A stretch of DNA of 64,000 nucleotides from assembly GCF_017726655.1 (NCBI RefSeq), contig NZ_CP072309.1:1732501-1796500 (forward strand), read 5' to 3'. Under the pieces are notes generated by a model. It was not told where the DNA came from, did not search any database, and was given only the letters and a program-made list of their open reading frames with translations. A program made the position numbers and the translations under genes. Shown here in pieces: positions 21,215-30,235 of the stretch; within the stretch, counting starts at the first letter, position 1, and each line of letters starts with the position of its first letter. This DNA comes from Agrobacterium tumefaciens (GTDB lineage Bacteria; Pseudomonadota; Alphaproteobacteria; Rhizobiales; Rhizobiaceae).

Positions 21215-21922
21215 ATGGACAAGACAATCAAGAGCGCCGAAGAGGCGCTTTCCGGCGTCAGTGACGGTTCAACGATCATGATCGGCGGTTTCGGCGGCTC
21301 CGGCGCGCCGATCGAGCTGATCCACGCACTCATCGACAAAGGCCCCAAGAACCTGACTGTCATCAATAACAATGCCGGCAATGGCCGTATCGGCATCGCC
21401 GCGATGATCGATGCGGGCATGGTCAGGAAGATGATCTGCTCCTTCCCGCGCTCTTCGGATCCGCGCGCCTTCACCGATCGCTATCTGGCCGGCGAAATCG
21501 AGCTGGAACTGGTGCCGCAGGGCACGCTTGCCGAGCGCATCCGCGCGGGCGGTGCGGGCATTCCGGCTTTCTACACCCCGACCGGGTTTGGCACTGAACT
21601 GGCGCAAGGCAAGGTTATCGCGGAGTTTGACGGCCGCTCCTATGTGCAGGAGCGCTGGTTGAAGGCCGACTTTGCCATCGTCAAGGCCGAGCTTGGCGAC
21701 ACCTATGGCAACCTTATCTACAACAAGGCCGGGCGCAATTTTAACCCGTTGATGTGCATGGCCGCGAAAACTACCATTGCGCAGGTCTCGAAGATCGTCG
21801 CCGCCGGCGAGATCGATCCGGAGCATGTCGTGACGCCGGGCATTTTCGTCAACGGCGTCGTGGAAATTCCCGATCCGCAACAGGAAGAAGTCCTCATTCG
21901 CGCGGGAGTAGCCTACGCATGA
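21215..21922 (+). CDS. pcaI: 3-oxoadipate CoA-transferase subunit A
   Basis: 235-residue alpha subunit of the succinyl-CoA:3-oxoadipate CoA-transferase. The glycine-rich N-terminus SDGSTIMIGGFGGSGAPIEL and NNAGNGRIGIAAMIDAGMVR are family landmarks. It activates 3-oxoadipate to its CoA ester together with PcaJ. A GGAGG site precedes ATG 21215. Its stop overlaps the pcaJ start (ATGA). Confidence 0.94.
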   Translation: MDKTIKSAEEALSGVSDGSTIMIGGFGGSGAPIELIHALIDKGPKNLTVINNNAGNGRIGIAAMIDAGMVRKMICSFPRSSDPRAFTDRYLAGEIELELVPQGTLAERIRAGGAGIPAFYTPTGFGTELAQGKVIAEFDGRSYVQERWLKADFAIVKAELGDTYGNLIYNKAGRNFNPLMCMAAKTTIAQVSKIVAAGEIDPEHVVTPGIFVNGVVEIPDPQQEEVLIRAGVAYA

Positions 21923-22614
21923 CTCAGACAATCGACACACGCGAAGACATCAAGCTTTCCAACGCCCAGATCGCCTGGCGTGCGGCGCAGGACATCGAGG
22001 ACGGCGCCTACGTCAATCTCGGCATCGGTTTTCCCGAAATGGTGGCGCGCTATCAGCCGCCCGGCCGTCAGGCGATCTTTCACACCGAAAACGGCATCCT
22101 GAATTTCGGCGAAGCGCCGCCGGAAGGCGAAGAGGACTGGAACCTCATCAATGCCGGCAAGAAAGCCGTGACGCTGAAGCCGGGTGCGGCGTTCTTCCAT
22201 CATGCAGACAGCTTCGCCATGGTGCGCGGCGGACATCTGGATGTGGCGATCCTCGGGGCCTATCAGGTGGCCCAGAATGGCGATCTAGCCAATTGGCGCG
22301 TCGGTTCCAAGGGTGTGCCGGCCGTCGGTGGGGCCATGGATCTGGTGCATGGCGCCAACCAGGTCTTCGTTATCACCGAACATGTGACCAAGAATGGTGA
22401 GCCGAAGCTCGTCGAGAAATGCGCCTTCCCGCTGACCGGCGTCGGCTGTATCACTCGCATCTATACCAGCCATGCGGTGATCGACGTGGTGGACGGCCGT
22501 TTCGTGCTGCGCGAAAAGCTGCCGGCGATGACATTCGAGGAATTGCAGGCCATGACCGGCGCGCCGCTTCATGTGGATGGCGCGGTTGCCGATCTCGTCG
22601 CGCCGGAACTTTGA
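21919..22614 (+). CDS. pcaJ: 3-oxoadipate CoA-transferase subunit B
   Basis: 231-residue beta subunit of the CoA-transferase. The segment AYVNLGIGFPEMV and the active-site glutamate motif ENGILNFGEAPP are present, as well as GAAFFHHADSFAMVRGGHLD. The frame is open upstream inside pcaI, but ATG 21919 overlaps the pcaI stop and gives the family start, so translational coupling is likely. pcaF follows after 10 bases. Confidence 0.94.
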   Translation: MTQTIDTREDIKLSNAQIAWRAAQDIEDGAYVNLGIGFPEMVARYQPPGRQAIFHTENGILNFGEAPPEGEEDWNLINAGKKAVTLKPGAAFFHHADSFAMVRGGHLDVAILGAYQVAQNGDLANWRVGSKGVPAVGGAMDLVHGANQVFVITEHVTKNGEPKLVEKCAFPLTGVGCITRIYTSHAVIDVVDGRFVLREKLPAMTFEELQAMTGAPLHVDGAVADLVAPEL

Positions 22615-22624
22615 GGAAACACCG

Positions 22625-23830
22625 ATGACCGAAGCCTATATCTGCGATTATATCCGCACGCCCATCGGCCGCTTCGGCGGCGCGCTCTCCTCCGTGCGGG
22701 CCGACGATCTCGGCGCGGTGCCGCTGAAGGCGCTGATGGAGCGCAACGCTTCCCTCGATTGGGAGGCCGTCGAGGATGTGATCTTCGGCTGTGCCAATCA
22801 GGCAGGTGAGGATAATCGTAACGTCGCGCGCATGTCGCTGCTGCTTGCCAGCCTGCCGGTTTCCGTGACGGGAACGACGATCAACCGGCTGTGCGGCTCA
22901 GGCATGGATGCACTCATCGCGGCCGCCCGCGCCGTCAAATCGGGCGAGGCGGAACTGATGATCGCCGGCGGCGTCGAGAGCATGAGCCGCGCGCCCTTCG
23001 TTATGCCAAAGGCGGAAAGCGCCTTTTCCCGTAACGCCGAAATCTACGACACTACCATCGGCTGGCGTTTCGTGAACCCGCTGATGAAGGCGCAATATGG
23101 CGTCGATTCCATGCCGGAAACGGGTGACAATGTCGCCGTCGATTATCAGGTCTCGCGGGAAGATCAGGATGCCTTCGCCGTGCGCAGTCAGCAGAAGGCG
23201 GCCGATGCGCAGGCCAATGGCCGTCTCGCCAGGGAGATCGTCTCGGTAACGATCCCGCAGCGCAAGGGCGATCCGCTTGTCGTTTCGAAGGACGAACATC
23301 CGCGCGCGACCAGTCTCGAAGCATTGGCGAAACTAAAACCCGTGAACAAGCGGGACGGTGCAACGGTGACGGCGGGCAATGCCTCCGGTGTCAACGACGG
23401 TGCGGCGGCCCTTATCATCGCTTCAGCCGAGGCGGCAAAGAAATATGGTCTCACCCCCATCGCCCGCATTCTCGGCGGTGCCGCCGCCGGCGTGCCCCCG
23501 CGCGTCATGGGCATCGGCCCGGCGCCGGCCTCGGCCAAGCTGCTTTCGCGGCTCCGGCTGAAACAGGAGCAGCTCGATGTGATCGAGCTGAACGAGGCCT
23601 TCGCCAGCCAGGGCCTCGCCACGCTTCGCCAACTCGGCATTGCCGATGACGATGCGCGGGTGAATGCCAATGGCGGCGCCATCGCGCTCGGCCATCCGCT
23701 CGGCATGTCGGGCGCCCGCATCGCCGGCACGGCGGCGCTTGAACTGTCGCTGACCGGCAAACGGCTGGCGCTCGCCACCATGTGCATCGGTGTCGGGCAG
23801 GGTATTGCCGTGGCACTTGAGCGGGTCTGA
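22625..23830 (+). CDS. pcaF: 3-oxoadipyl-CoA thiolase
   Basis: 401-residue thiolase that cleaves 3-oxoadipyl-CoA with CoA to succinyl-CoA and acetyl-CoA, the last step of the pathway. The acyl-accepting Cys90 lies in NRLCGSGMDALI. The other conserved blocks are NEAFASQ, GGAIALGHPLGMSGAR with the catalytic His, and CIGVGQG with the second Cys. Length is exactly that of known PcaF proteins. The start follows GAGGAAACACC. Confidence 0.95.
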   Translation: MTEAYICDYIRTPIGRFGGALSSVRADDLGAVPLKALMERNASLDWEAVEDVIFGCANQAGEDNRNVARMSLLLASLPVSVTGTTINRLCGSGMDALIAAARAVKSGEAELMIAGGVESMSRAPFVMPKAESAFSRNAEIYDTTIGWRFVNPLMKAQYGVDSMPETGDNVAVDYQVSREDQDAFAVRSQQKAADAQANGRLAREIVSVTIPQRKGDPLVVSKDEHPRATSLEALAKLKPVNKRDGATVTAGNASGVNDGAAALIIASAEAAKKYGLTPIARILGGAAAGVPPRVMGIGPAPASAKLLSRLRLKQEQLDVIELNEAFASQGLATLRQLGIADDDARVNANGGAIALGHPLGMSGARIAGTAALELSLTGKRLALATMCIGVGQGIAVALERV

Positions 23831-23865
23831 TCCTCGTTCAGCCTGGGCGATCATTCCGGTCGTTT

Positions 23866-23892
23866 AACGCTCGCGCCGTTGGCGCGGGCGTT
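23866..23892 (+). terminator. Probable terminator after pcaIJF
   Basis: A 12-base inverted repeat (AACGCTCGCGCC and GGCGCGGGCGTT, one G-T type mismatch) with a 3-base loop, 35 bases after the pcaF stop. There is no long T-run. Confidence 0.55.
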
Positions 23893-23967
23893 TGCATGTG
23901 TGGACGCTGGACTGGTCGCCAGATCGGCTTTACGCTTGGAAAAACTCCTCTCATCAACGAGGTTTGC

Positions 23968-24753
23968 ATGCGTTTCGCCATCAACCACATCACCGCGCCC
24001 AAGCTTTCCCTCGAGCTGTTCTTTGCAACTGCCCGCACGCTCGGCCTCACCGAAGTCGAAATCCGCGGCGACCTGCCTGACATCGTCGGCACGGTGGAGC
24101 CGGCTGCCGTGAAGGCGGCGGCTGAAAAGGCCGGCGTGACGATCATCTCCATCAACGCGCTTTATCCCTTTAACGTCTGGTCGGGTGACCTGCCGCAGCG
24201 CGCCGTCGCCATGGCCGATTACGCGCAAGCAAGCGGCGCCAAGGCGCTTGTCATGTGTCCGCTCAATGATGGCACGGCGGTGTCTTTCGATGAGCTTGTC
24301 GCGGCGCTAGAGGCTATGAAACCTTTGCTTCTGGACCGCGGCCTCACCGGTCTTATTGAACCACTCGGCTTTCCTGCCTCCTCTCTGCGCACCAAAACGG
24401 AGGCCGTGAGGGCAATCGATGCAGCCGACGGCCATAACGTCTACAGGCTGGTGCATGACACCTTCCATCACCATCTGGCGCGTGAGAGCGTGTTCTTTCC
24501 CGAGCGGACAGGCCTCGTACACATTTCCGGCGTCACCGACCCCACCGTCTCCGTTGCAGACATGCTGGACGCCCACCGCGTGCTTGTTGACGCAGACGAC
24601 CGGTTGGAGAACGTCGCGCAGATCAAAGCGCTTGAGGCGGCAGGTTACGATGGCGCCTACAGCTTTGAGCCGTTCGCCAAGGAAGTGCACGACCTAAGAG
24701 ATGTTGCTGATGCCGTGAAGCGCAGCATGGATTTCATTTCAGCGTCGATCTGA
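23968..24753 (+). CDS. Sugar phosphate isomerase/epimerase family protein
   Basis: 261-residue TIM-barrel protein of the AP-endonuclease-2/IolI-like superfamily. Likely metal-site residues are the Glu in GLIEPLGFP, the Asp and His in VHDTFHHHLA, the His in LVHISGV and the Glu in YSFEPFAKEV. The best-known members isomerise 2-keto-myo-inositol, hydroxypyruvate or tagatose; which applies cannot be told. ATG 23968 after AACGAGG was preferred to the upstream ATG 23896. It is convergent with the ROK gene and may belong with the ABC locus beyond it. Confidence 0.75.
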   Translation: MRFAINHITAPKLSLELFFATARTLGLTEVEIRGDLPDIVGTVEPAAVKAAAEKAGVTIISINALYPFNVWSGDLPQRAVAMADYAQASGAKALVMCPLNDGTAVSFDELVAALEAMKPLLLDRGLTGLIEPLGFPASSLRTKTEAVRAIDAADGHNVYRLVHDTFHHHLARESVFFPERTGLVHISGVTDPTVSVADMLDAHRVLVDADDRLENVAQIKALEAAGYDGAYSFEPFAKEVHDLRDVADAVKRSMDFISASI

Positions 24754-24852
24754 GCTGACGCTCGGTGCTCTTGATTTTCAGACAAAGGTAGATGCCGGCA
24801 ACTACCAATATAAGGGCGGAAACCTATCCAAAAATGCTCAACCGTTGTCGGA

Positions 24853-25986
24853 TCAGGCCCAGCCCTTCAGCGCTCGCCCTGAGTAGTAGCTCGGCGTTGT
24901 GGCGCGGTAGATGGGAATGCTGGCGGCACCAAGGTGAGGAAGGTCGCTCATCAGGGATTTGCGTATTTCCGGTGGCTCGACAAAAAAGTCCTCGCCCAGC
25001 ATCTCAAGGGATCCGATCCTCTGCACGATATGGTCGAGGATCCAGTCAGGCAGCGATCCGCCAAAAACGATGGCACCGGGATCCATCGTTCGCGCCACGG
25101 TCAGCGCCAGCAAGCGAAGCTGGTCTGTTGCCCGTTCAAGCCACGCGATCACGGCGGGATGATCCCGGTAGCTCTCATCAATATCCTTCAAACGCCTGAT
25201 ATCCATGCCGTGGGCGGCCAGCGTGTCGCAAAGGTCCTGTCCTGACGGGCGCGGATGTGATTTTGGAAACAGGCCGCCAAATTCGCCAGCATTGCCGTTC
25301 GTGCCGCGATAAAGATGACGCTGGACCACCACGGCACCGCCGATGCCATAGGTCAGCCAGATCATCGCGAAGTTACGGATGCTCCGGCCCGCGCCATAAT
25401 AGAGCTCCGATAGAATGACGGTATTGCCGTCATTCTCGTGAAACACGGGGACATCGAAATAGGGTTGAAAGTCTTTGTCGACGTCAATGTCGTGCCAGCT
25501 CTCGAATTGCTTGATACGGAAGACATGACCGCGGTCGCGCGTAAAATGGCCCGGAAAGCTTATGCCGCAGCCAAGCACGTCTTTCTTTTTGACCTTTGCC
25601 TTTTCCAGCACGTGCCGAGCAGCGTTTTCTGCCATCTGCATAATGTGTTCGAAGCCGAAGTCCTCCAGATCAGATCTGAATTCCTGCCTTATCGTCCCGT
25701 TGAGATCGGCGACGCAAACCCTTAGGTCGTCCGGATTGAAATACACTCCCAGGGTGAAAAGCCCGTCGGGGTTGATTTCTATGGCGGTGGACGGCTTGCC
25801 CCGCTTTCCCTCACTGCGCGCTTCCTCCGCTTCACGGATGAGGCCAGAGTCGAGCAGGTTGGCCGTCAGGCGGGTGAGGGTTGGTGCGGAGACATCCATC
25901 TCGCGCGCAAGTTCGATGCGCGACATGCCTCCCTTGCCGCGCAGGATTTCTAGCAGACGCCGCTCATTGTAGCCGAGGTCGATCAC
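24853..25986 (-). CDS. ROK family transcriptional regulator
   Basis: 377-residue ROK regulator when started at GTG 25986, which follows CAGGAG; an ATG at 26103 gives 416 residues with an unlikely N-terminus. The winged helix is at about residues 5-60 (RRLLEILRGKGGMSRIELAREMDVSAPTLTRL region). The ROK domain follows with YGIGGAVVVQRHLYRGTNGNAGEFGG. The usual zinc motif CxCGxxGC is absent; the place reads HPRPSGQDLCDTLAAHG. It is divergent from the ABC operon at 26277. ROK regulators sense sugars or sugar phosphates. Confidence 0.8.
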   Translation of the reverse strand: MIDLGYNERRLLEILRGKGGMSRIELAREMDVSAPTLTRLTANLLDSGLIREAEEARSEGKRGKPSTAIEINPDGLFTLGVYFNPDDLRVCVADLNGTIRQEFRSDLEDFGFEHIMQMAENAARHVLEKAKVKKKDVLGCGISFPGHFTRDRGHVFRIKQFESWHDIDVDKDFQPYFDVPVFHENDGNTVILSELYYGAGRSIRNFAMIWLTYGIGGAVVVQRHLYRGTNGNAGEFGGLFPKSHPRPSGQDLCDTLAAHGMDIRRLKDIDESYRDHPAVIAWLERATDQLRLLALTVARTMDPGAIVFGGSLPDWILDHIVQRIGSLEMLGEDFFVEPPEIRKSLMSDLPHLGAASIPIYRATTPSYYSGRALKGWA

Positions 25987-26103
25987 ACCATTCTCCTGCG
26001 AGACGAAATAACGGATGAATAGCGCAAACTGAACGATTGTACAGCGATTTTGCACCTCCTTAAGAGCGAGATGGCCCGCCCAGGCACGGCGCTGTACCCA
26101 CAA

Positions 26104-26276
26104 ATATCTTTATTTATCAGCATTTTAAAATATTCCCGACAATCTACGGCAAATGCGCCTTGACTTATTAATTTACGTAAAGAAAATAAATATCAGACGG
26201 CGAGCGGCGATGCCAATAAGATCAAGAAAATATCGCAGGGCCTCGTGTGTCAGGGAACAAAAAAACGGAGCCCCTT
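26104..26276. promoter_or_regulatory. Divergent promoter region of ROK and ABC genes
   Basis: A markedly A/T-rich gap. It contains TTGACT at about 26159 followed 18 bases later by AAATAAAT, a weak promoter match toward the ABC operon. Palindromes ATTTTAAAAT and TTTACGTAAA are the kind of A/T-rich inverted sites ROK repressors bind. None is decisive. Confidence 0.35.
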
Positions 26277-27269
26277 ATGCGTCAATCATGCACTTTCTTC
26301 GCGCGCCTTTTTGCCGGCGCAGCATTCATTGCCAGTGCCGCTCTTGCTCATGCGGAAGGTACGGTCGTGGTCTACTCGGCAGCCCCACAGCAGCTCATGG
26401 ATGAGTTGCTGCCGTTGTTTGAGAAAAAGACCGGCACCAAGGTCGAGCTTGTTAAAGCCGGATCGGGCGAGCTGATGAACCGTATCAAGGCGGAAAGCGG
26501 CAAGGCCGCCGGCGATGTGATCTGGAGCGTTGACGGCACCGTCATCGACTTTTCTGCCGATCTGTTCGAACCTTACAAGCCTGTTGAAGCTGCCTCGATC
26601 AACCCTTCATTCTCACCCAGTGCAAACTGGGTTCCTTTCACCGCTGTCGTGACTGCGTTTATCGTCAACAAGGAAGCGCTTAAAGGCGCGCCGGTTCCGA
26701 CATCCTGGGCCGATCTTGCCAAGCCTGAATACAAGGGCATGATCTCGTCGGCGCGAGCCGACCAGTCCGGTTCCGCCTACATCCAGCTGGCGACGGTATT
26801 GCAGGATTTCGACAGTGAAGAGAAGGGCTGGGAAATTTATACCGGCATTCTCGGCAATTCCGTCCTGTCGACCTCGTCCGGCGCTGTTCCGCGTTTCGTC
26901 AATGATGGCGAGCAAGCCGTCGGCATCACCCTTGAGGATGCTGCCCTGCGGTACAAGCTAGGCAACGCTCCTGTCGAGATCGTCTATCCGAAAGAAGGCA
27001 CCGCAATTGCTCCTGACGGAATGGCGCTCGTCAAAGGCGCGCCGAACGCTGAAAACGGCAAGGCCTTCATCGACTTTATCGTCTCCAAGGAAGCGCAGGA
27101 AGTCGTCGTGAAAGCCGGCCGTCGCTCGGTCCGTACTGACGTTCCCGCGAATGCGGCTCTGGTTCCGCTATCGGATGTTCCTGACGCAAAGTATGACTTC
27201 AAGTGGGCTGCTGACAACCGCGCGCGGCTGATGGAGAAATGGAACGAGATCCTTCTCGACGTCCAGTAA
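26277..27269 (+). CDS. ABC transporter substrate-binding protein, FbpA/AfuA-like
   Basis: 330-residue periplasmic binding protein of the Fe(III)/phosphoglycerate/sugar-phosphate type. The signal peptide ends at AHA-EG (26/27). Fold motifs are GTVVVYSAAPQQLMDELLPL, FEKKTGTKVELVKAGSGEL and YPKEGTAIAPDGMALVKGAP. The adjacent tyrosine pair that binds iron in FbpA is not seen in the matching region (TSSGAVPRFVNDGEQAVGI), so an anionic organic ligand is likelier than ferric iron. ATG 26277 was chosen for the ACGGAG site; 26247 is an alternative. Confidence 0.82.
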   Translation: MRQSCTFFARLFAGAAFIASAALAHAEGTVVVYSAAPQQLMDELLPLFEKKTGTKVELVKAGSGELMNRIKAESGKAAGDVIWSVDGTVIDFSADLFEPYKPVEAASINPSFSPSANWVPFTAVVTAFIVNKEALKGAPVPTSWADLAKPEYKGMISSARADQSGSAYIQLATVLQDFDSEEKGWEIYTGILGNSVLSTSSGAVPRFVNDGEQAVGITLEDAALRYKLGNAPVEIVYPKEGTAIAPDGMALVKGAPNAENGKAFIDFIVSKEAQEVVVKAGRRSVRTDVPANAALVPLSDVPDAKYDFKWAADNRARLMEKWNEILLDVQ

Positions 27270-27281
27270 GTAAACAGTCAG

Positions 27282-27307
27282 GAGGCGGTGCGTCAGCGCG
27301 CCGCCTC
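27282..27307 (+). terminator. Intercistronic hairpin after binding-protein gene
   Basis: GAGGCGG and CCGCCTC (12-base loop) form a hairpin in the 106-base gap between the binding-protein and ATPase genes. It has no T-run. Such structures often stabilise the binding-protein message or partly terminate, giving more binding protein than membrane parts. Confidence 0.5.
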
Positions 27308-27375
27308 GTGCTTATCTCGTACACTTCAGCATTTTTGTCTTGTCCGCCGTGGTCGTGTGCCGCGCAGGATATGTC

Positions 27376-28473
27376 ATGGAGCAGCACATGGCCGCCGTTG
27401 AAATTACCAATATCAAAAAAAGCTACCGCGATGTCGTTGCTCTTTCCGACATCAATATCTCCATTCCGTCAGGATCGTTCTTTACACTTCTTGGCCCGAG
27501 CGGTTGTGGGAAGACGACCCTGTTGCGGACGATCGCCGGTTTCCACCAGCAGGACAGTGGAAGCATCAGTATCGAAAGACAGGCAATCGAACATGTGCCT
27601 GCCCATAAGCGCGACGTCGGCATGGTCTTCCAGGACTATGCTGTCTTTCCACACATCTCCGTCTTCGACAATGTCGCTTTTGGTCTCAAACAGCGGAAAG
27701 CATCCTCCACCGAAATCCGCGAACGCGTCGGCAAGATCCTCGATATTGTTCAGCTTGCTCCCTATGCCAAGCGCATGCCGCACGAACTTTCTGGCGGCCA
27801 GCAGCAGCGCGTCGGGCTTGCGCGGGCACTCGTCATCAACCCCAAAGTTCTGTTGATGGACGAGCCGCTATCCAACCTTGACGCAAAACTGCGCGTGGAC
27901 TTGCGACGAGAACTGCGTGAAATCCAGCAGGCGATGAACATCACCACGGTTTATGTCACCCATGATCAGGAAGAGGCGCTTGCCATGTCCGATCTGGTCT
28001 GCGTCATGTATGGCGGTGTCATTCAGCAGGCTGCCCCCCCATGGGAAGTCTACAACAATCCCACCAATCGTTTCGTCGCCTCTTTCGTGGGCGCAAACAA
28101 TTTTCTGACGCTCGAGCGCGCGGGCACAAAGACGTCTATCTCCGGCAATGACGTGGCATTGCCGCAGGCCGATGCGGTTTCGCCACAAAGGAAGATCGTC
28201 GCAGCGATCCGTCCGGAAGCGATCTCGGTCGGCCCGGCTGCAAGCTCCGATCATGACCGCATCGAATTGCCCGTGACCATCCGTCAGGTCAGTTTCACCG
28301 GACGTGAAATGAATGTGGCGGCCGTACTCTCTTCGGGCGAGGAGATCGAGGCAATAACCAAGCCGTCGCCAGAGATTATCGCCCTTGAGCCGAACCAGAA
28401 GACAACCTTTTCCTGGCGGGCGGCCGACACACAGCTGTTCGGTGAAGGTGTGACCGGGGAGCGCTTGTCATGA
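27376..28473 (+). CDS. ABC transporter ATP-binding protein, FbpC/AfuC-like
   Basis: 365-residue ATPase of the CUT1/Fe type. It has Walker A GPSGCGKTT, signature [15 protein letters not shown], Walker B VLLMDEPLSNLDAKLR and switch VTHDQEEAL, then a C-terminal TOBE domain (about 280-360). Starts at 27376 and 27388 are equally good by ribosome site (AGGA or GGAG, each 6 bases away). The stop overlaps the permease start by 4 bases. Confidence 0.87.
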   Translation: MEQHMAAVEITNIKKSYRDVVALSDINISIPSGSFFTLLGPSGCGKTTLLRTIAGFHQQDSGSISIERQAIEHVPAHKRDVGMVFQDYAVFPHISVFDNVAFGLKQRKASSTEIRERVGKILDIVQLAPYAKRMPHELSGGQQQRVGLARALVINPKVLLMDEPLSNLDAKLRVDLRRELREIQQAMNITTVYVTHDQEEALAMSDLVCVMYGGVIQQAAPPWEVYNNPTNRFVASFVGANNFLTLERAGTKTSISGNDVALPQADAVSPQRKIVAAIRPEAISVGPAASSDHDRIELPVTIRQVSFTGREMNVAAVLSSGEEIEAITKPSPEIIALEPNQKTTFSWRAADTQLFGEGVTGERLS

Positions 28474-30155
28474 CAGATATGACCGCCGCTTCAACGCCCG
28501 GTAGTTCCCGCCTGCGGCTGCCGGGTTTCTGGACAAGTGTCACGGCGCTAGCCGTGATCCTGCTGGCAATTTTTCTGATCCTGCCGATCTTCAGTGTATT
28601 CTTCATCAGCTTTTTTGACGCCAAAACGGGCGCCTTCGGTCTCAGCAACTATGCAGAGGTGTTCACACGGCGTTTTTATACCGTTGCGCTCTGGAACACC
28701 TTGCTGATCGGCGTTCTGGGCATGCTTGGCGCGTGTCTGCTCGGTATTCCGCTTGCATTTTGCACGTCGCGTTATCGCATCAAGGGACGCACATTCATCG
28801 CGACCTTTGCGGTTCTGGTCCTCTGCGCGCCGCCCTTTATCGGTGCTTATGCCTGGATCATGCTGTTCGGCGCCAACGGTGCGGTCACCAACCTTTTGTC
28901 TTTTGCCGGCATCACATTGCCAACGATCTATGGAATTCCCGGCATCGTCATGGTCTTCAGCCTCAAGTTCTTCCCGTACATCTATCTGATGACGGAAAAT
29001 GCTCTGAACACCATCAACAAGTCTTATGAGGATGCGGCGGAAAACCTTGGCTGCACAGCCTTCGAGCGCTTCCGCAAAATAACCTTGCCCCTGGTTTTTC
29101 CCGCCGTCAGCACCGGGGCGATCATCTGCTTCGTGCTTTCGATCGCTGACTTCGGAACACCCGCCATTCTCGGCAAGGGCATCCGGACGCTGTCGACGAT
29201 TGCTTATGCGCAATATACCTCCGAAATGGCGGGCACGCCGACCATGGCCGTCACGATTTCAATGGTGATGATCGGGATTTCCATGGCCGCGCTTCTTCTG
29301 CAACGGCACATTCTCGCCAAGCGCCGCTACGCCAGCTCCCTGACCAACCGACCCGTCAAACAGTCAATGCGCCCGCTGAAGTCATTCATCGTGCACGGTT
29401 TCTGCTATCTGGTGGTGTTCATTGCCATGCTGCCTTCTCTCACGGTCATCTATACGTCTTTCCTGGCGACCAACGGCCCCGTCTTTACCGGTGGCTTTGG
29501 GTTGGACAGCTATGCTCGCATCTTGAGGGATTCCCCGCAGGCCATCGCCAATAGCTTTACCTTCGCGCTGGCTGCAGTGGTGCTCATCGCGATTGTCTCC
29601 GGGCTCCTGTCCTTTATCGTCGTTAGGCGCGACAACGCCGTTTCCGGCTCGCTCGATCTGTTGTTGATGGTGCCTTATCTCATTCCGGGCGTGGTGATGG
29701 CGATCGGTTACGTCACGACGTTCCGGTATCCGCCCTTCGATATCACCGGGACGGCGCTCATCATCATCCTTCTGGTGTTCATACGCCGGCTGCCTTACGG
29801 CGTCCGATCCACGACATCGATCCTGAGGCAGATCAAACCGTCGATCGAGGAGGCGGCGGTTAATCTTGGAGCTTCACCTGCAAAGACATTCCTGTCGGTG
29901 ACGGTGCCATTGATGCTGCCCGGTCTCATCATCGGTTCGCTGATGAGCTTCATCACCGCCATCAACGAACTCTCTTCGACCTTGATCCTTTATACGGCGC
30001 GCACCATAACCATGCCGGTCCTGATCTACATCCAGGTGATCGACGGCGAATTCGGGACTGCGGCCGCGCTTTCGACCGTGCTTCTGGTCAGTACCGGGAT
30101 CTGCGTCTTCGTCGTCTTTCGCCTTTCGGAAGACAAGGAAGCCTCCTTCGTCTGA
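28470..30155 (+). CDS. ABC transporter dual permease, FbpB/AfuB-like
   Basis: 561-residue inner-membrane protein with two fused permease domains, each with about six helices. Both EAA loops are visible: YEDAAENLGCTAFERFRKITLP in the first half (core) and IEEAAVNLGASPAKTFLSVTVP in the second. Such fusions are typical of FbpB, AfuB and PhnU/V-like systems, where one chain forms the whole pore. It overlaps the ATPase gene (ATGA). The PP2C-like gene follows after 80 bases. Confidence 0.88.
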   Translation: MTDMTAASTPGSSRLRLPGFWTSVTALAVILLAIFLILPIFSVFFISFFDAKTGAFGLSNYAEVFTRRFYTVALWNTLLIGVLGMLGACLLGIPLAFCTSRYRIKGRTFIATFAVLVLCAPPFIGAYAWIMLFGANGAVTNLLSFAGITLPTIYGIPGIVMVFSLKFFPYIYLMTENALNTINKSYEDAAENLGCTAFERFRKITLPLVFPAVSTGAIICFVLSIADFGTPAILGKGIRTLSTIAYAQYTSEMAGTPTMAVTISMVMIGISMAALLLQRHILAKRRYASSLTNRPVKQSMRPLKSFIVHGFCYLVVFIAMLPSLTVIYTSFLATNGPVFTGGFGLDSYARILRDSPQAIANSFTFALAAVVLIAIVSGLLSFIVVRRDNAVSGSLDLLLMVPYLIPGVVMAIGYVTTFRYPPFDITGTALIIILLVFIRRLPYGVRSTTSILRQIKPSIEEAAVNLGASPAKTFLSVTVPLMLPGLIIGSLMSFITAINELSSTLILYTARTITMPVLIYIQVIDGEFGTAAALSTVLLVSTGICVFVVFRLSEDKEASFV

Positions 30156-30235
30156 CCTCTTACGCTCCAGAAAAGAAAATAGCTGCGGCGACCGACGTGT
30201 CGCCGCCCGCTCCCCTCTGCAAGGAAATTAACAAG

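Noticed and set aside
26104..26276. A single definite ROK operator
   Set aside because: Several A/T palindromes overlap and none fits a known ROK consensus well enough to choose.
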